Of a DNA stretch of 64,000 nt, positions 47,267-58,736 are shown one piece after another. The translations under genes and the position numbers were made by a program. Numbering within the stretch: position 1 is the first letter of the stretch; each line of letters opens with the position of its first letter. The notes beneath the pieces were generated by a model that was not told the DNA's origin, did no database searches, and saw only the letters and a program-made list of their open reading frames with translations. Origin of the DNA: Aphrophora alni. Its lineage: Eukaryota > Arthropoda > Insecta > Hemiptera > Aphrophoridae. Location: positions 13,813,092-13,877,091 of the forward strand of contig OY740777.1 in assembly GCA_963513935.1 (NCBI GenBank), read 5' to 3'.

Positions 47267-47537
47267 AGGAAATATCTAAAATAGACTGCTTGACATAAGT
47301 ACTAATATAGAAATAATTACCAAAGCAGCCACAAGGCATTATGGAAATTATAAATATTAGTTAACTATTTGATTTAAACTTTTTCAATCAATATTTTTAA
47401 ATGATGAAAAATAAAGTTGATATTGTCCAACTAATTTTAAAATGTGGGTTCAGAGACTAAAAATCAAATTTTTGGAGTTGCGACTTTTGGCTTTTTCTTC
47501 TGAAGTTGAGTTATATATGGCAGCTTGAATGTCGGTA

Positions 47538-48539
47538 CAGTAAACCTTCGATGCTTCGACTCTCGTTACTTCGACAATCCGTATACCTCGACACAGGAAC
47601 CTGTCCAGAAGTGTCACAAAGCGTGCTGTTTGAGCATTCTGTCACTTCCTGGGTTGAATTAACAAGATAATGTATTCAAATAAAAGAAATTGAATACACA
47701 TACAGTATCACTTTCCACTCATAATGACAATCACGCTCGCAAAGTTTAATACAGACTAAAAATATTAGCAGGCAAACAACGCACTAGGATAAACACTTGG
47801 AGTGGATTGATAGATGTCACAATGTACATCTTTCTCATTGGCCTGTACAGTATTTTTAAATGAGGAGTAAGGCTTTATTTGTGTAAATGAAACGTTCTCA
47901 GTAATCTCATTGGTCTGTACAGTATTTTTAGATGAGGGATGGGGCTTTATTAGTGTAAAGGAAATTTTCTCAGTAAGGAAACACACCTTATTTCCAAGAA
48001 TTGAAGATAACAGTTTCCTATGAACAAAACTACTTTGTACACAACCCAATGAAATGACCTTCACAATTGTAGCATTTTTCACATGTGATATTTTAAATCT
48101 TTATAGCGCCTAAAAACTGAAGTACTGTATACAGTTTTATTTCAGATAGCTATAAATAAATCAATGAAGTTTTAATCATGAAAATGAAAGTTAAAATATG
48201 ATTTTTCAGTAATTTCGTAATACTCAGATTCACATCTGTTAATACGGAAACTCATTTAACATTCCTTTGTGTGTCATTTCCATTTTTACAAACCAAACTT
48301 CTGACCTTTTTTTTTTTACTACCTCGGTTAGTAGGGGCTCAGATAACTGGGCTCTACTGTACTTTTACTTTTGTGTAGTTGCAGTATTAATTAAATTTGT
48401 GCAATTTTCTTATAAAAGTTGTGTTTTTAATGCCTCCCTATGTTATTAGTGTATGTCCAATACACTTCCTATAGTTTAACATTTTGATACTTCGACACCC
48501 TTTAAGTCCACATAGTGTCAAACTATCAAAGTTTTACTG
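47538..48539. mobile_element. pogo-like element 3 (about 1.0 kb)
   Basis: The left end CAGTAAACCTTCGATGCTTC and the reverse complement of the right end (CAGTAAAACTTTGATAGTTT) are imperfect inverted repeats flanked by TA. The style (TTCGACA/TTCGAC repeats near the ends) is that of pogo/Tigger elements. A minus-strand frame (47765-48082) contains two copies of a ~22-residue phrase (SFT-IKP-SS-KNTVQ-NE) from an internal tandem duplication. No catalytic motif found. A second Tigger-like end (CTGGGCTCTACTGTA, 48347-48361) lies inside. Confidence 0.7.
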
Positions 48540-50228
48540 TAATAGCAAAATGTAGCCTTGATGAAAGAAACGCATTTACACTTGGATTAATTTAATCATA
48601 TGAAACATTTTTTTATTCATTTACAATTATTGTAATATGCAAAGAAATAAACAGAATAAATTTTATCACAACCTACTGATTATTTTATGAATAAATGCGT
48701 AAAACGCATTACATAAGATATCTCACTTTCTAAATAAGATAATTTAACATTTTTTGTTACAGTCTTGGTTTTTTAAGGTCCTTTTAAAGTATAAAGGAGT
48801 TACAATTATAATGCTAAAAACGCAATTTTAAAATTTCTTCTCTTTTATATAACAAAGTACTTTTAAAAAACCGACAGATAAAAGAAAACAAGTTCTGGCT
48901 TCTTTCTACAAGGTTAAATGGTTTTTTTTTTTTTTAAGATGTGATTAATTTAGGTTAGGATATGTATTAAATATTTCAGCACGATTGTTATTATCCATAA
49001 GAAGCATTCTATCCTAAGGTTTCATCAAAGAAATTTCAATACTTATAATTGTTTAAAATGTGTAAAAGTTTGAGATTAAGTAAAAACTCAATAGATCAAT
49101 CAACTTCAAACCCATCTTATTTTCTTTGTATTCATAATAAAGAAATTTGTTCAGAAGTAATTTTTTTCAAAGGAACTTTAAGAACAGAGATATATTTTTA
49201 AAATGTTCTTAAGATCGAATTTAATTTACAACATTGTACCCTACAAACCAAAATTGTTTTACGTATTATTTTACTAAACTACAGTTTAAAATTTAGTTTG
49301 CAAGATAAAATCTTATACTGTGAATATTTTGTTCTTTCTATCCATTAATTATTAAGACTTTTGTGCAATAGTTTTTGTCAGCTTATATAGTATTAACAAG
49401 ACAATAGGCAATGGTTTTAAAAAGCTTATGGATTTAATCAATAACATTATCTCAGAGGAAACAAACATTGTTTTAAATATAACCAGAAATAGATTATGCT
49501 ATCTCCATGGTCTTAACAATAAATTAGAACATATTTGGTAAATCAGTAACTTTTATGGCACTCAAATTGTATTTTCATTTTATCATTGACGTTTGTTTAC
49601 CTATCTTATACACACAAAGTTTCAAGTAGATATGTCTAATAGAAAACTGTATAACATTCAAAAGTGGTTAAATTTGTGGTTCATTGCTTCAATGGAAAAA
49701 AATGAATTTTGTGTGCTGATAAAGTACCACTTGGAAAAATCTATTAACCCTTAACTATGTTAATAATTTTTTGCCTACCATACACTTCCAGTTAAGCATT
49801 GATTTTTCAGGACTACTGAAGCTACCTCATAACTATCTCCAATTACATATTCGATGCCTACCTCAAAATGCACATTCTCTAAGTCTATAAAAGTATCATT
49901 CCCAAAATAATCAATTACTCTTTCATATTGAGTGTAATCATTATCCTCGTCACATTCACTATCAAATGAAAATAAACAATTATAATTTTCAAAATCATTC
50001 AATATACTATCTATTTCAATATCAGTAACCTTGACTGGGTCCAGCTATTGTTTTTAGGATATATGAAAAACATTTCTTCACAAATCAAATACATGTCAAT
50101 CAATAAATACTAACAAAACACATGTTTTATTTACCCAGTGTTTTATTTACCGCGGCCGATCCGACATAACAAAAATCCGTGTTAGCCGGAGAAAGAGCAG
50201 AAAACACATAAAAATAAAAATATACATA
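48540..50228. other. Myosin intron sequence
   Basis: AT-rich. 49775-50140 has a minus-strand open stretch rich in Asp and Glu (SECDEDND) and a short GC-rich patch at 50148-50190; possibly a Tigger C-terminal remnant, but unproven. Confidence 0.35.
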
Positions 50229-51057
50229 CAGTAGAACCCCTCTAATCCGTCACCTTCGGGACTGAGGGCATGGTCGGAACGCAAAAAAGGTCGGATTATC
50301 CGAAAAAAAGTCAATATTAATTACATATTATATAAACAGATTTTTTTAAAGTGAAATTAGTGATATATAAATTTTTAAAAGTCTATATAATAAAGTCTAT
50401 ATATAAACTTTGCAAGTACTGTACAGTAGAACTTCTGTTAACCGACCTATATCGTAGTGTACTGGTTGGATGAGAGTTTCCGAAACTAAATTGTAATTGA
50501 AACAACAAAGCGGCGGCGGGTCAAACGACTTTGTCGATAGCGGTATCCCATTGTCGGCGGCATAAAAACACCGCGGCATTGGCACCCGTCGGTATAGCAG
50601 ACATACAAAGGCAAAAACGTTTGATAGGCCGCTTTTTTCCCCAAATCAATTTAGTATATACATTATGGAAAATATAACATTTCTTTTCAGTTTTCTTCTT
50701 GTCTTTGACTGGTTATGATCTACGTACAGTATATACAGTAAATAAAAATGAGCGAGTTACGAAAACGGGAATACGGAAGCGTGTGTTGGTTTCGTTTCAG
50801 ATGCGGTTAAATGTGTCAAAAGACTTGACAGAGGGGAATCTGTAAAAAAGCTTTGTAGTGTTTAATTTTTCACGAGAGATGACACAGCACTGAAGCGGGA
50901 TGACAGCACTGAAGCGGGAAAGCGATAACAAACCGAAAAGAATGGCGCCAGACGGGCCGTGAGTCATCGACAAGTCGGCACAATATCGAGAGCTCGAGCA
51001 CGGTGGGATTAACCCGAGTAACGGACCACCCGAGGGCGGATTAGAGGGGTTCTACTG
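50229..51057 (+). mobile_element. pogo/Tigger element 2 (829 bp) with perfect 21-bp TIRs
   Basis: The ends CAGTAGAACCCCTCTAATCC(G) are perfect 21-bp inverted repeats flanked by TA at 50227-50228 and 51058-51059. Near 50748-50960 the plus strand reads (across frames) MSELRKRE and CVKRLDRGESVKKLCS, matching the CENP-B-type helix-turn-helix at the N-terminus of Tigger transposases (KV-KRLD-GES-KKLC-EF). The rest of the transposase is deleted. A second left-end-like sequence CAGTAGAACTTCTGTTAACC sits at 50424, so another pogo-like element may be nested. Confidence 0.9.
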
Positions 51058-51199
51058 TACTGTACTTACAATAATTTCCTTTATTACGGAGAAAAACACT
51101 TTAAAAATATTTACTCACCACAATAAAACAACAAACACATCTGTTGACTGTACAGGTATGTCTACTTTTTGGAGAATAAGCTTCTAAGTTTCTGTTGCA

Positions 51200-51487
51200 T
51201 CAGCTTTGAGTAACGTTTATGTGCGCCAGTCGCGCATTCGTTTCAACCGGCAAAGCGCGCCAATCCTGGATGACAATGACTCACCACGCAGGCATGCAGC
51301 GCTACAGTTAGGCATTAGATGTATAGTCATGGCAAACAAACTCGGTTGCGTGAACTCGGGGGAAACACGATCACTGTGCAATACGCTACGATAAAGCAAT
51401 AGTGCTACCAAAATGCATATTTTATATTTATTTATTGCAAACCGGAGATCCAACTTAAAGGGGGCCAACTTAACAAGGTTGTACTGT
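51200..51487. repeat. Remnant of another pogo-like element
   Basis: A GC-rich block (CCGGCAAAGCGCGCC ... ) ends in CCAACTTAACAAGGTTGTACTG at 51465-51486, an end of the CAGTACAACC type. No matching left end was found within 1 kb. Confidence 0.4.
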
Positions 51488-52511
51488 ATTTACATTTCAT
51501 GGTCTCAGAAAACTGAAAAAAATTATTTTCAACATGTCATTCGTCGTCGTCCTGAAGTAAACACAAGCAGCCACAAAAATTAAGATAGCAACATGCAATT
51601 TTGTACAGATGACTATTGTGTGCTCATCTAACCCTATTGAAATTCAGAAAAATCTAATTGAAAATGTTAAAATGGTGGCTTTTTTAATCAGTTTTTTGTT
51701 CATATATTGTGTGTTATTAAACACACACTAACTTATAGAAAAATTTCCAGATTTCAATTCTGCATGTAATGCTACCTAGTATACTAGTAAAAAGTAGGAT
51801 AAAAATATGTGGAAACCAAATGTCTTAATAATTGCTAAAGTTATGATTATTTTAAAAAAATGGATTACTGACGCAAAATAAAGCTGTGCCGAACCTACAT
51901 TTACATTAATATTTTTCCTTATATTTAGCTCTAGAATCAGTTCATAAAGTGTCCTCCTGAAACACCCTTTATGTGAGAAACAAAACCAAAGAAAGTGCCT
52001 CACAATGAAATCAAGCTTCACACAAGGTTGGTATTGTATACAAAAAATATTCTAACTTGAAAAAATACATATTAGATAATCTATAAGCATTTACTGTGTC
52101 AAATAACTAGCTAAAAAGCTTTTGGAAGATATCGATAATTCAATGAGTGAGGAAACTTGATTTGTTATGTAAAGATAATCATTTAATACCATCTATTTTC
52201 TACCTATTAACTGTTAAAAGTTCTACCTGATGGACTGCTTTAAAAGTAATTACAGGGAGAACCATTTTAATTTAACATTAAACATTTATTAAGCACACAA
52301 ATTACATAGAACTGCTTCAAACATATAGAAAAATTTGGAAGGTTCAAATGTTGGCAATAGATGTCATTGCTGTTGCTATGGTGACGTGTTATTTAATTCT
52401 CACCTCTGTAGTGGTGAAAAATCTTTATAATTTTGTTATATTAGTAAACATTTATTTAGCACGGAAAATTTAAAGAAATATTGAGAAAATCAAAACACCT
52501 TATTTAAAGTA

Positions 52512-52725
52512 AATGTTGGAAATGTCCTCCTTCTGCATTTGAACATAGCTCCACCCATTTCATGTTATCAGATGTCCTGAGAAATATATAACCCTCAATA
52601 TTCTTGAGTGATGTGCAAGTGTTTTTGGACAATTCGCATACACTCTGTTCTTTAAAAAAATACAAAGATAAAAAGCAGGACAACTAAGTGGCCATCTTTT
52701 GAAATCTGGCCTCGAAAGAACTAGT
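52512..52725 (-). pseudogene. Tc/mariner-superfamily transposase C-terminal relic
   Basis: The minus strand reads RWPLSCPAFYLCIFFKEQSV, then NMKWVELCSNAEGGHFQHLL before a stop. In the intact family the phrase would be WPPRSPDLT--DFFLWG--K followed by ...R--LC---GGHFEHLL. The DDE aspartates are lost. Surrounding 52200-53000 is probably the rest of this element, too decayed to bound. Confidence 0.7.
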
Positions 52726-53052
52726 TGCAAAAGCCTTCCTGTTGAAAGTAACTTTAGATCGGTTCAATTTTGATCCACAATTTTCATACAGATTCATCTA
52801 TAAACCTTAGTATTAACATTTTCATAAAATAAAATCAATCCAACAAGCCTCCCCCATCAAATATACCAAACTGTAATCTCAGCAAAATCCAGTGGATGTT
52901 CATTGATTGTGTATGATTTTTCAGCTGCTCAGTACTTAAAAAAAAAGTTTTTCGAATTCATCTATCCATATCAGTGAAATCATCCTTTATTCATACATTT
53001 TTTCCCCTTATTGTCATCACCTTATAAATAAATAAAAACCCCTAGCCCTAAA

Positions 53053-53150
53053 ATATTCTAATAGTGTCAGAGTTGGAAGAGAACAAGAGTTGGTCAAGAG
53101 AGACCGGGTAGGAAAGTTGAAAGAGAGAGATCAAACCCAAGGCTGCATGT
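53053..53150 (+). repeat. LINE-like fragment, copy of 34463-34600
   Basis: Shares TTGGAAGAGAACAAGAG, TCAAGAGAGAC and GAAAGAGAGATCAAACCCAA blocks with 34463-34600. Confidence 0.55.
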
Positions 53151-54179
53151 GTAGAGTCCTTGGTACTGTCACACCCCAACTCACTATAGTGAACCTCTGA
53201 AGGAATTATCCATAAATCATTGTAATGGAAAACATGGATCAACCTCAACCTTTGATGAGCCTGAAATCATCACCTGTACCAAATTCTGATCTGTTTATTC
53301 AAGCTGCTTTAATTGTCATATGGCTTGAACTTTGTAAGGCTGTAATTCAGCTTTCTTGGCATGAACTATGTAAGCATAGGACATCTCCAACCAATAATAA
53401 ATCTGTAGTTGGTAATTGTAAATAAATGTAGTATAAATGGCTAATCTAGGAAATAAAGAAACAATTGTCTAAAAAATAATAACCTTAACATTGTTTGAAA
53501 ATGGTAAAAGGAGAAAGGTGTTTTATGATGATGGAAAGAAAAAGTGAAATTAAATGAATGAATTGTAAGCGGGAATATTGCTTTCATGTTAAACAGACTC
53601 GATATGCCATAAAAGGATATGTTTTCATTCCTTTAAATGTGATTGACTCAGGATATAGAAATTCAAACGACATGAGAGAAGCAGGAGTTGCAATAAACCG
53701 AAACAAACCAAAATGGAAAAAGCAACTCAACGGAATTTATAGTCACTCTGCATGGTGACGGTAGAGTGTCGGTCTTATGAGACTGTTGTCCTCGAGGCAA
53801 GGCTGTATTTTTAAAGGAATAAGCGTAGAACGATTTATAATGGAGTGGAAATATTTTGATATACCTATGAAGGTGATAAATTAAATAACTAAAATTGTGG
53901 TTGAAGTGAAACTGTAAGTAGGTTTATGTACTGTGGTCATTGGTATAACAAAGCATCACAATATAAAATTGATAGATGTACGATGTATAAAAATAGGTAT
54001 AAGATTTTGTTTGGAATATTGTGAATTGTTTAAAAATTGATAGAATTTGTATTCAAAAATCTTAAGATGAGTTTTTAAAAGATTACCAAACCTGTTGGAC
54101 AATTTTGAGGGTGGGAAATACCAGAAATGAAGGAGAGAACCTAGTAAGTAAAAATTAATAATACTAAATTAGAAAATGA

Positions 54180-54403
54180 CTTTTATTTGTAACGCCTAAC
54201 AATTACAAAATAACGCCCAACATGGTTTTTGGTAAAATAACTTTTATTTGTAACGCTTAACAATTACAAAATAACGCCCAACATGGTTTTTGGTAAAATA
54301 ACTTTTATTTGTAACGCTTAACAATTACAAAATAACGCCCAACATGGTTTTTGGTAAAATAACTTTTATTTGTAACGCTTCACATTACAAAATGACCCCC
54401 AAC
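54180..54403. repeat. 61-bp minisatellite, about 3.6 copies
   Basis: Unit CTTTTATTTGTAACGC... repeats at 54180, 54241, 54302 and 54363 with a period of 61 bp. The first three copies are almost identical (one CCTAAC/CTTAAC difference), the last one diverged (CACATTACAAAATGACCCCC). Confidence 0.97.
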
Positions 54404-55270
54404 GTACCCTTCAACCAACACACTTCACATTACACCTATAAGATTTACTCTCTTAACTTAATCGGAAATACATTTTTTTTTGTTGAGATATTATCATTTT
54501 TTCCAGTTTTACTGAAGAGAGGTCCAGTTGTTTCCAGTTTTAGGGTGTGTTCAATAAAACTATTGGCTTGCTTGAAATATTCCGATCATCAAACTCAATC
54601 TGTTACGTTTTTTAGATAGCCACCAACCTGTATAATTATCCTTTAGCTTCTATGTTATTATAAAAATTTAATTTTAAATTATCTTTTCTTTGCCTCACGT
54701 TGTGAGCGCCTATTTATAATATACTTCTAATTATTATTTAAAAAAATATAATATGTTTGGAAGAAAATTAAGAAAATTTTATTTATGAGTCTATTTAAAT
54801 TTTCAGACTATTAATTAAATTTCTCTACAATAACCAATAAATTGCTCAACACATTTTTCAACATTAATAATAATTTATAAATCTTAAGATGGAATTTGGT
54901 ACATCATACCTGTTCGTAATCCAGTAGGTTTTCACAATAAAAACACTGTTCCAGAGTAAACAGAATGTTTTCCAATTAATCACCAGTATAAAAATAAATA
55001 AACAAATAATACATCACCGTAGCAACACCAACATACATCTATTACAAGTTATTTTGAATCTTTCAAAGTTTTTCTATAGATTTATTGCAGTTTTATGTAT
55101 CTCTATACTTAATAAATAATATTAAAGCTTTTTCGGGATTACCTTGTAAAAATAGTTTTGTGCAAACAAACAGAATATGGTGTGAACAGAGAGTGGTTAT
55201 CAAACACATACCAATTAATAGGTTTCTATGTTACAACACAAAAAACCACAACAACAACGGGTGGCTGTAC

Positions 55271-55405
55271 CTCTATTAAAACAGGGAGATAATCTGCCCG
55301 GTGAAGAAGGACAGTATGCAGGCATCAACGTAACACTGCGTTGTGTAAATGATCGTCTCAATGAAGCCATGTCTGTCTCAAGTAGATGGCAAACCTCATA
55401 GAGTT
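55271..55405 (-). CDS. Candidate alternative or decayed myosin motor exon (exon B), homologous to exon A
   Basis: The first ~26 residues (ELYEVCHLLETDMASLRRSF and following) align well with the start of exon A (ELYEVCELLDTDPTCLQTAV). This is the stretch that precedes the conserved DALAK helix of myosin motors. The acceptor is a good cag at 55406-55408, and the exon enters in phase 1, exactly like exon A. The nearest donor after the open stretch is GTACAG at 55265-55270. It makes the exon 135 nt long, divisible by three and symmetric in phase, so B could be included before A without shifting frame. The second half (residues ~27-45, rich in Cys, Pro and Ser) has no counterpart in exon A and lacks the DALAK helix, so B cannot simply replace A. 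It is either a cassette exon or a decaying duplicate; the donor choice is my inference. Confidence 0.5.
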
Positions 55406-56285
55406 CTGTATGCAATCTTTGCTTTTAGTCATTTTGTATATTATCAAATGTACAAATATAAACCATTTAGGTTAGGACAAAAAAAAAGGTTAAACATTGA
55501 TATTCAAAAAAACAACATTAACACAAGCAATTTAATTATATTACACAGATATTCAGTTCTAGTATAGAAAACTTTGACTTAAAACAAAAAATAATCTCAC
55601 ACTTTAAATTGGTAGAGATGACGTTTAGTACATCTACTTTAATGGTGTTTAGTTCATCTACTTTAAGAATCAAATCTCTATTTATTACTTTTTCTATTCA
55701 CAACAGTAAGCATGAAAAAAATTTCTTTTTCCTAATTTACTCAAAATCTGTGTTTAATTGAAAATTATGATTATTACTTTGTAGTTTATAAACCTTTAAT
55801 TTATTTTTCTACACGTCTTAACACAATAAAATTAGCCGTTAAAGAAATACCATTTTCACCCCATTTAAAATAAGCTGACGCTCAATCTGCAGACTTCACA
55901 AATTATTTGAAAAACAGTTCCTTTAAATCAAAAAATTAAAACTGAGATGATTTCATACAATTTTCTAAACTTTAATTTGGTTTTTTTGTGATAAATCAAA
56001 TGTGGTTGTTTAATTAAAGTTACATTATGATCGTTTAAAAATCAATGCACATCCTGTAATTAGGGCCTATTTGTTAAATATCTCTAAAATGCTTTGTTTA
56101 ATCAAAAGTTTATAAAATAAAGGTAATTTAAGTTTGTTTTTTTTCCGGGTCCCATTTTCAAAACACAAGCAGAGCCAAACAAATGTGAAATCCAAACAAA
56201 CAGAAAATGATTTTCATATTGCCTTGCGACTTGAATATTATTTAATTTACATATTCAGTCATTGTTTAGGATGCTCTTTTATTCA
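55406..56285. other. Sequence upstream of candidate exon B
   Basis: No gene or element recognised. Confidence 0.4.
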
Positions 56286-56330
56286 GTCACTACAACAGTT
56301 TTGGTATTTCTTATACCATCATCAGATGAG
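56286..56330 (-). ncRNA. Hammerhead-ribozyme-like motif (inactive-looking)
   Basis: Minus strand: CTCAT-CTGATGA, hairpin GGTAT...ATACC, AAAAC, TGTT, GTA, GTGA. Helix I CTCA(T)/(G)TGA gives 3-4 bp. G12 is A. Confidence 0.4.
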
Positions 56331-57798
56331 AAACACAATTACACACAATAAACACATAAAAACAAATAAACATAAATATAGTTGGTACTATAATATATGT
56401 CAAAGAATGTAGGAAAAAATTATGTTTTTAATTGTTCTGGTCACATGCTACACTTACTGAAGTCAACTTACGGTACTTTTACTACATATTTTAACGTGTA
56501 CCTACTATATTTAATAATTAAGTTGTAACAACCTTGAAAGCATACGGGTGGACAATCCATGTGAATTGTGGAAGAGGTGTCCGTATTTAAAAAATATATA
56601 TATATAAACGCATAAACAGAATCTCAAGTAAATAACATAACCTTTTCTCTTTACTTTTACCCCTCAAACAAATGTCATTTCTATAAAAAATGAGCTATCA
56701 ACATAACAGGTTAATGACAAAACATCCTGACATTAACAGTCACTTGAAAGGAACTCAATTTAATGTAAATTTTATAATATAATTGAAGTATTTATAATTC
56801 TGTACTAGTATTATGCAGAATACTTCCTTTTGCATTAAAAAAGATTGATTTACACCATTTATTTAATACTGAATAAAAATTTTAATTTTATAATATGGTT
56901 GACCAATTATTTAAAATTAATTAGAAAAAATTTGTTTTATTAAATCAACAGTGCCATTAAAAAAAAAGGTAATATTTTAAAAAATTATGAAAAGAGTCCC
57001 ACTCAGAAACAAAAGCCTGAGTTAGATAAGAGAGAAATTATATAATTCACCCAACAAATGTCACTAGACAAATGAAAACTGGTTGACACTAACTGTTAAA
57101 ACCATGGTTTTAGTATTATGAAAAATTATATTAACTTGGACGACTAAACTGGCTAGCAGAAAAGCCGTGATTGTAAAGTGAGGCAAGGTGGCATGATAGA
57201 ATTTTGAAAGACGCAGAACAGAATATTTTTATGTGAAACGGCAATACAAAAAAATCACTATACAAGGACAAGTGATTGTTGAGACAAGTTGTTCTTCTCA
57301 GACACTAGATTTTAATGTTATGAAAACCATTCACGAAGTTGCAAAGTGGTTGCTTAAATCATCTTTTAAAGAAATAAATCACTTTATAAAAAAAGGGGGG
57401 GAAAGGAGATGCGTGTAAAAGGATATCTACTGTACAGAAATGGGAACTAGACTCTGAAGGCAGGATCCTGATAATATCGAAAAGGAAAGTACATTGGCGA
57501 GTTTTGTTCACTCGTGCTGTTCAGAAGAATCTGGTAGAACTCTAAGAAGCTTGAGAGGGATCTTGAGTTTGTCAAGGCAGACGAATAAGAAGTTTGAATC
57601 GGTTTGTAGTGGTTTCATGGAGCCAAAAATGGAATTAACTTGTGACAAGCCGATAAGTTTGAAGCAGAACAATTAAAAATATTAAGTTGTTTTTCTTAGG
57701 AAACCTTTAATGTTAACAAAATTTGTATTCAAAAATATATAACACCACAAAATTGATTGTTTTTGTGAAAATTGGTGTTCAGTGTGTGTAACTGTCTT

Positions 57799-57847
57799 TG
57801 TCAACTGATAATGGTATAATAAATACCAAAACAGTTCCTCTAATGAC
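57799..57847 (+). ncRNA. Hammerhead-ribozyme-like motif (inactive-looking)
   Basis: TGTCAA-CTGATAA, hairpin GGTAT...ATACC, AAAAC, ..., CTA, ATGACA. Helix I TGTCA/TGACA is intact, but G8 and G12 are changed to A. Confidence 0.4.
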
Positions 57848-58671
57848 AGAATAAAAGAACCTCCTAAACAACGACTGCACCACGAAAGTAATTAATATTC
57901 ATTAAACACAAAAATTCCAATTTCACCATTATTTTCCAATGCAGCCAAAATATAACAAAAGTTTTGGGATATCTAGTATATTAATCACTGCTCACAGAAA
58001 ATATGTGAAAAGTGCTTGTCAATTTATAAAATTATTAAAATAATAAAATGAAAGTTGAAAGTATACAACTAAATAAACAAGAGTGGGTTTATCCTAAATA
58101 TTCTAATTCAATTTAAAATTACAATTCTAAATGTTTACTTGATATCTTGTTATGTTATAGTAAAATGAATACAATATTGTTATTTATAATGTTTGTCTAA
58201 AACACAATGAGACTGGTTTTTTTTTTTTTACAGAAAATGAAACAGCTGAAAGTTATAATATTTATTTACACTTATACACAATTTCACCTAAAATTAAAAT
58301 AAAATTCTCAGAAATGCGTTGCTTAAATCAAACATGTTTCAACGGCAATTTTCAAAGGTGTCGTAGGGTTGACTCGACATATTGGCCGCCCCAGTCAATA
58401 GCAATCACTTCCTGGAAATGTGAACGGATCAGATACCAGTCGGGCGGGTATAGGTTAGGAAGTATGGTCATCGCAATCATAAAGCCCATCGACAATATGA
58501 CATATCATCGAATTTGATACTTAAATAAACTTCAACAGTGCCTTATGAGTTCAGAAGTTATGATTGTTACTTGAGTGTCGCTCTTTGGCTGACCGAACAA
58601 ACAAACACCTCCAATTCCAAGAAGGGTTGCTCATTAAGCAGGAGTTTAAACAGATGACCCTAGTTCCCCAA
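57848..58671. other. Unassigned sequence
   Basis: 58310-58520 is GC-richer than average (GGCCGCCCCAG, CGGGCGGGTATAGG) and open in one plus frame, but I recognise no protein. It is probably an old insertion. Confidence 0.35.
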
Positions 58672-58736
58672 AGTGTCGAGCCAAACCCCACGGTATACTA
58701 GTGTCGAGCTAACCCCACGTCGAGCCAACCCCAAGT
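58672..58736. repeat. Short tandem phrase GTCGAGC(C/T)AACCCCA
   Basis: Three near copies within 65 bp. Confidence 0.8.

Larger units (their letters stand above)
46973..47310. repeat. Inverted pair of Penelope-like element ends
   Basis: Arms at 46973-47085 and 47198-47310 are about 90% identical reverse complements, separated by ~112 bp. Each arm contains a hammerhead-like motif (minus strand near 47016-47061, plus strand near 47222-47266: CTGATGA, hairpin with GGTA/TACC, AAAAC, AGCTGTAAC). Helix I can form 4 bp (TTGT/ACAA). The G of GAAA is A in both, so activity is unlikely. Confidence 0.75.
3640..55405 (-). other. Class I myosin gene (MYO1A/MYO1B-type), partial, 12 confident exons plus one candidate exon
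   Basis: The exons at 43653-43864, 30618-30851, 28751-28938, 27356-27492, 25661-25850, 21647-21863, 19020-19169, 13201-13287, 11065-11202, 10115-10221, 7159-7294 and 3640-3792 read in order as the second half of a myosin motor, an IQ neck and a TH1 tail. All have GT and AG splice sites, and their phases chain without a break (0,0,2,1,2,0,0,0,0,2,0,0), giving about 650 codons. Residue similarity is clearly highest to vertebrate MYO1A/MYO1B, as I remember those sequences. Class I myosins are single-headed actin motors that link membranes, through TH1 and phosphoinositides, to F-actin. The P-loop and switch I exons are not visible, so the gene must start beyond 55.4 kb and probably beyond the window. 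The TH1 domain is also incomplete at the 3' end. Symbol left blank because the exact insect orthologue is uncertain. Confidence 0.93.

Noticed and set aside
49775..50002. Acidic 75-codon open frame on the minus strand, preceded by an AG
   Set aside because: It has no ATG and no recognised domain. A Tigger C-terminal remnant is possible but I could not support it.
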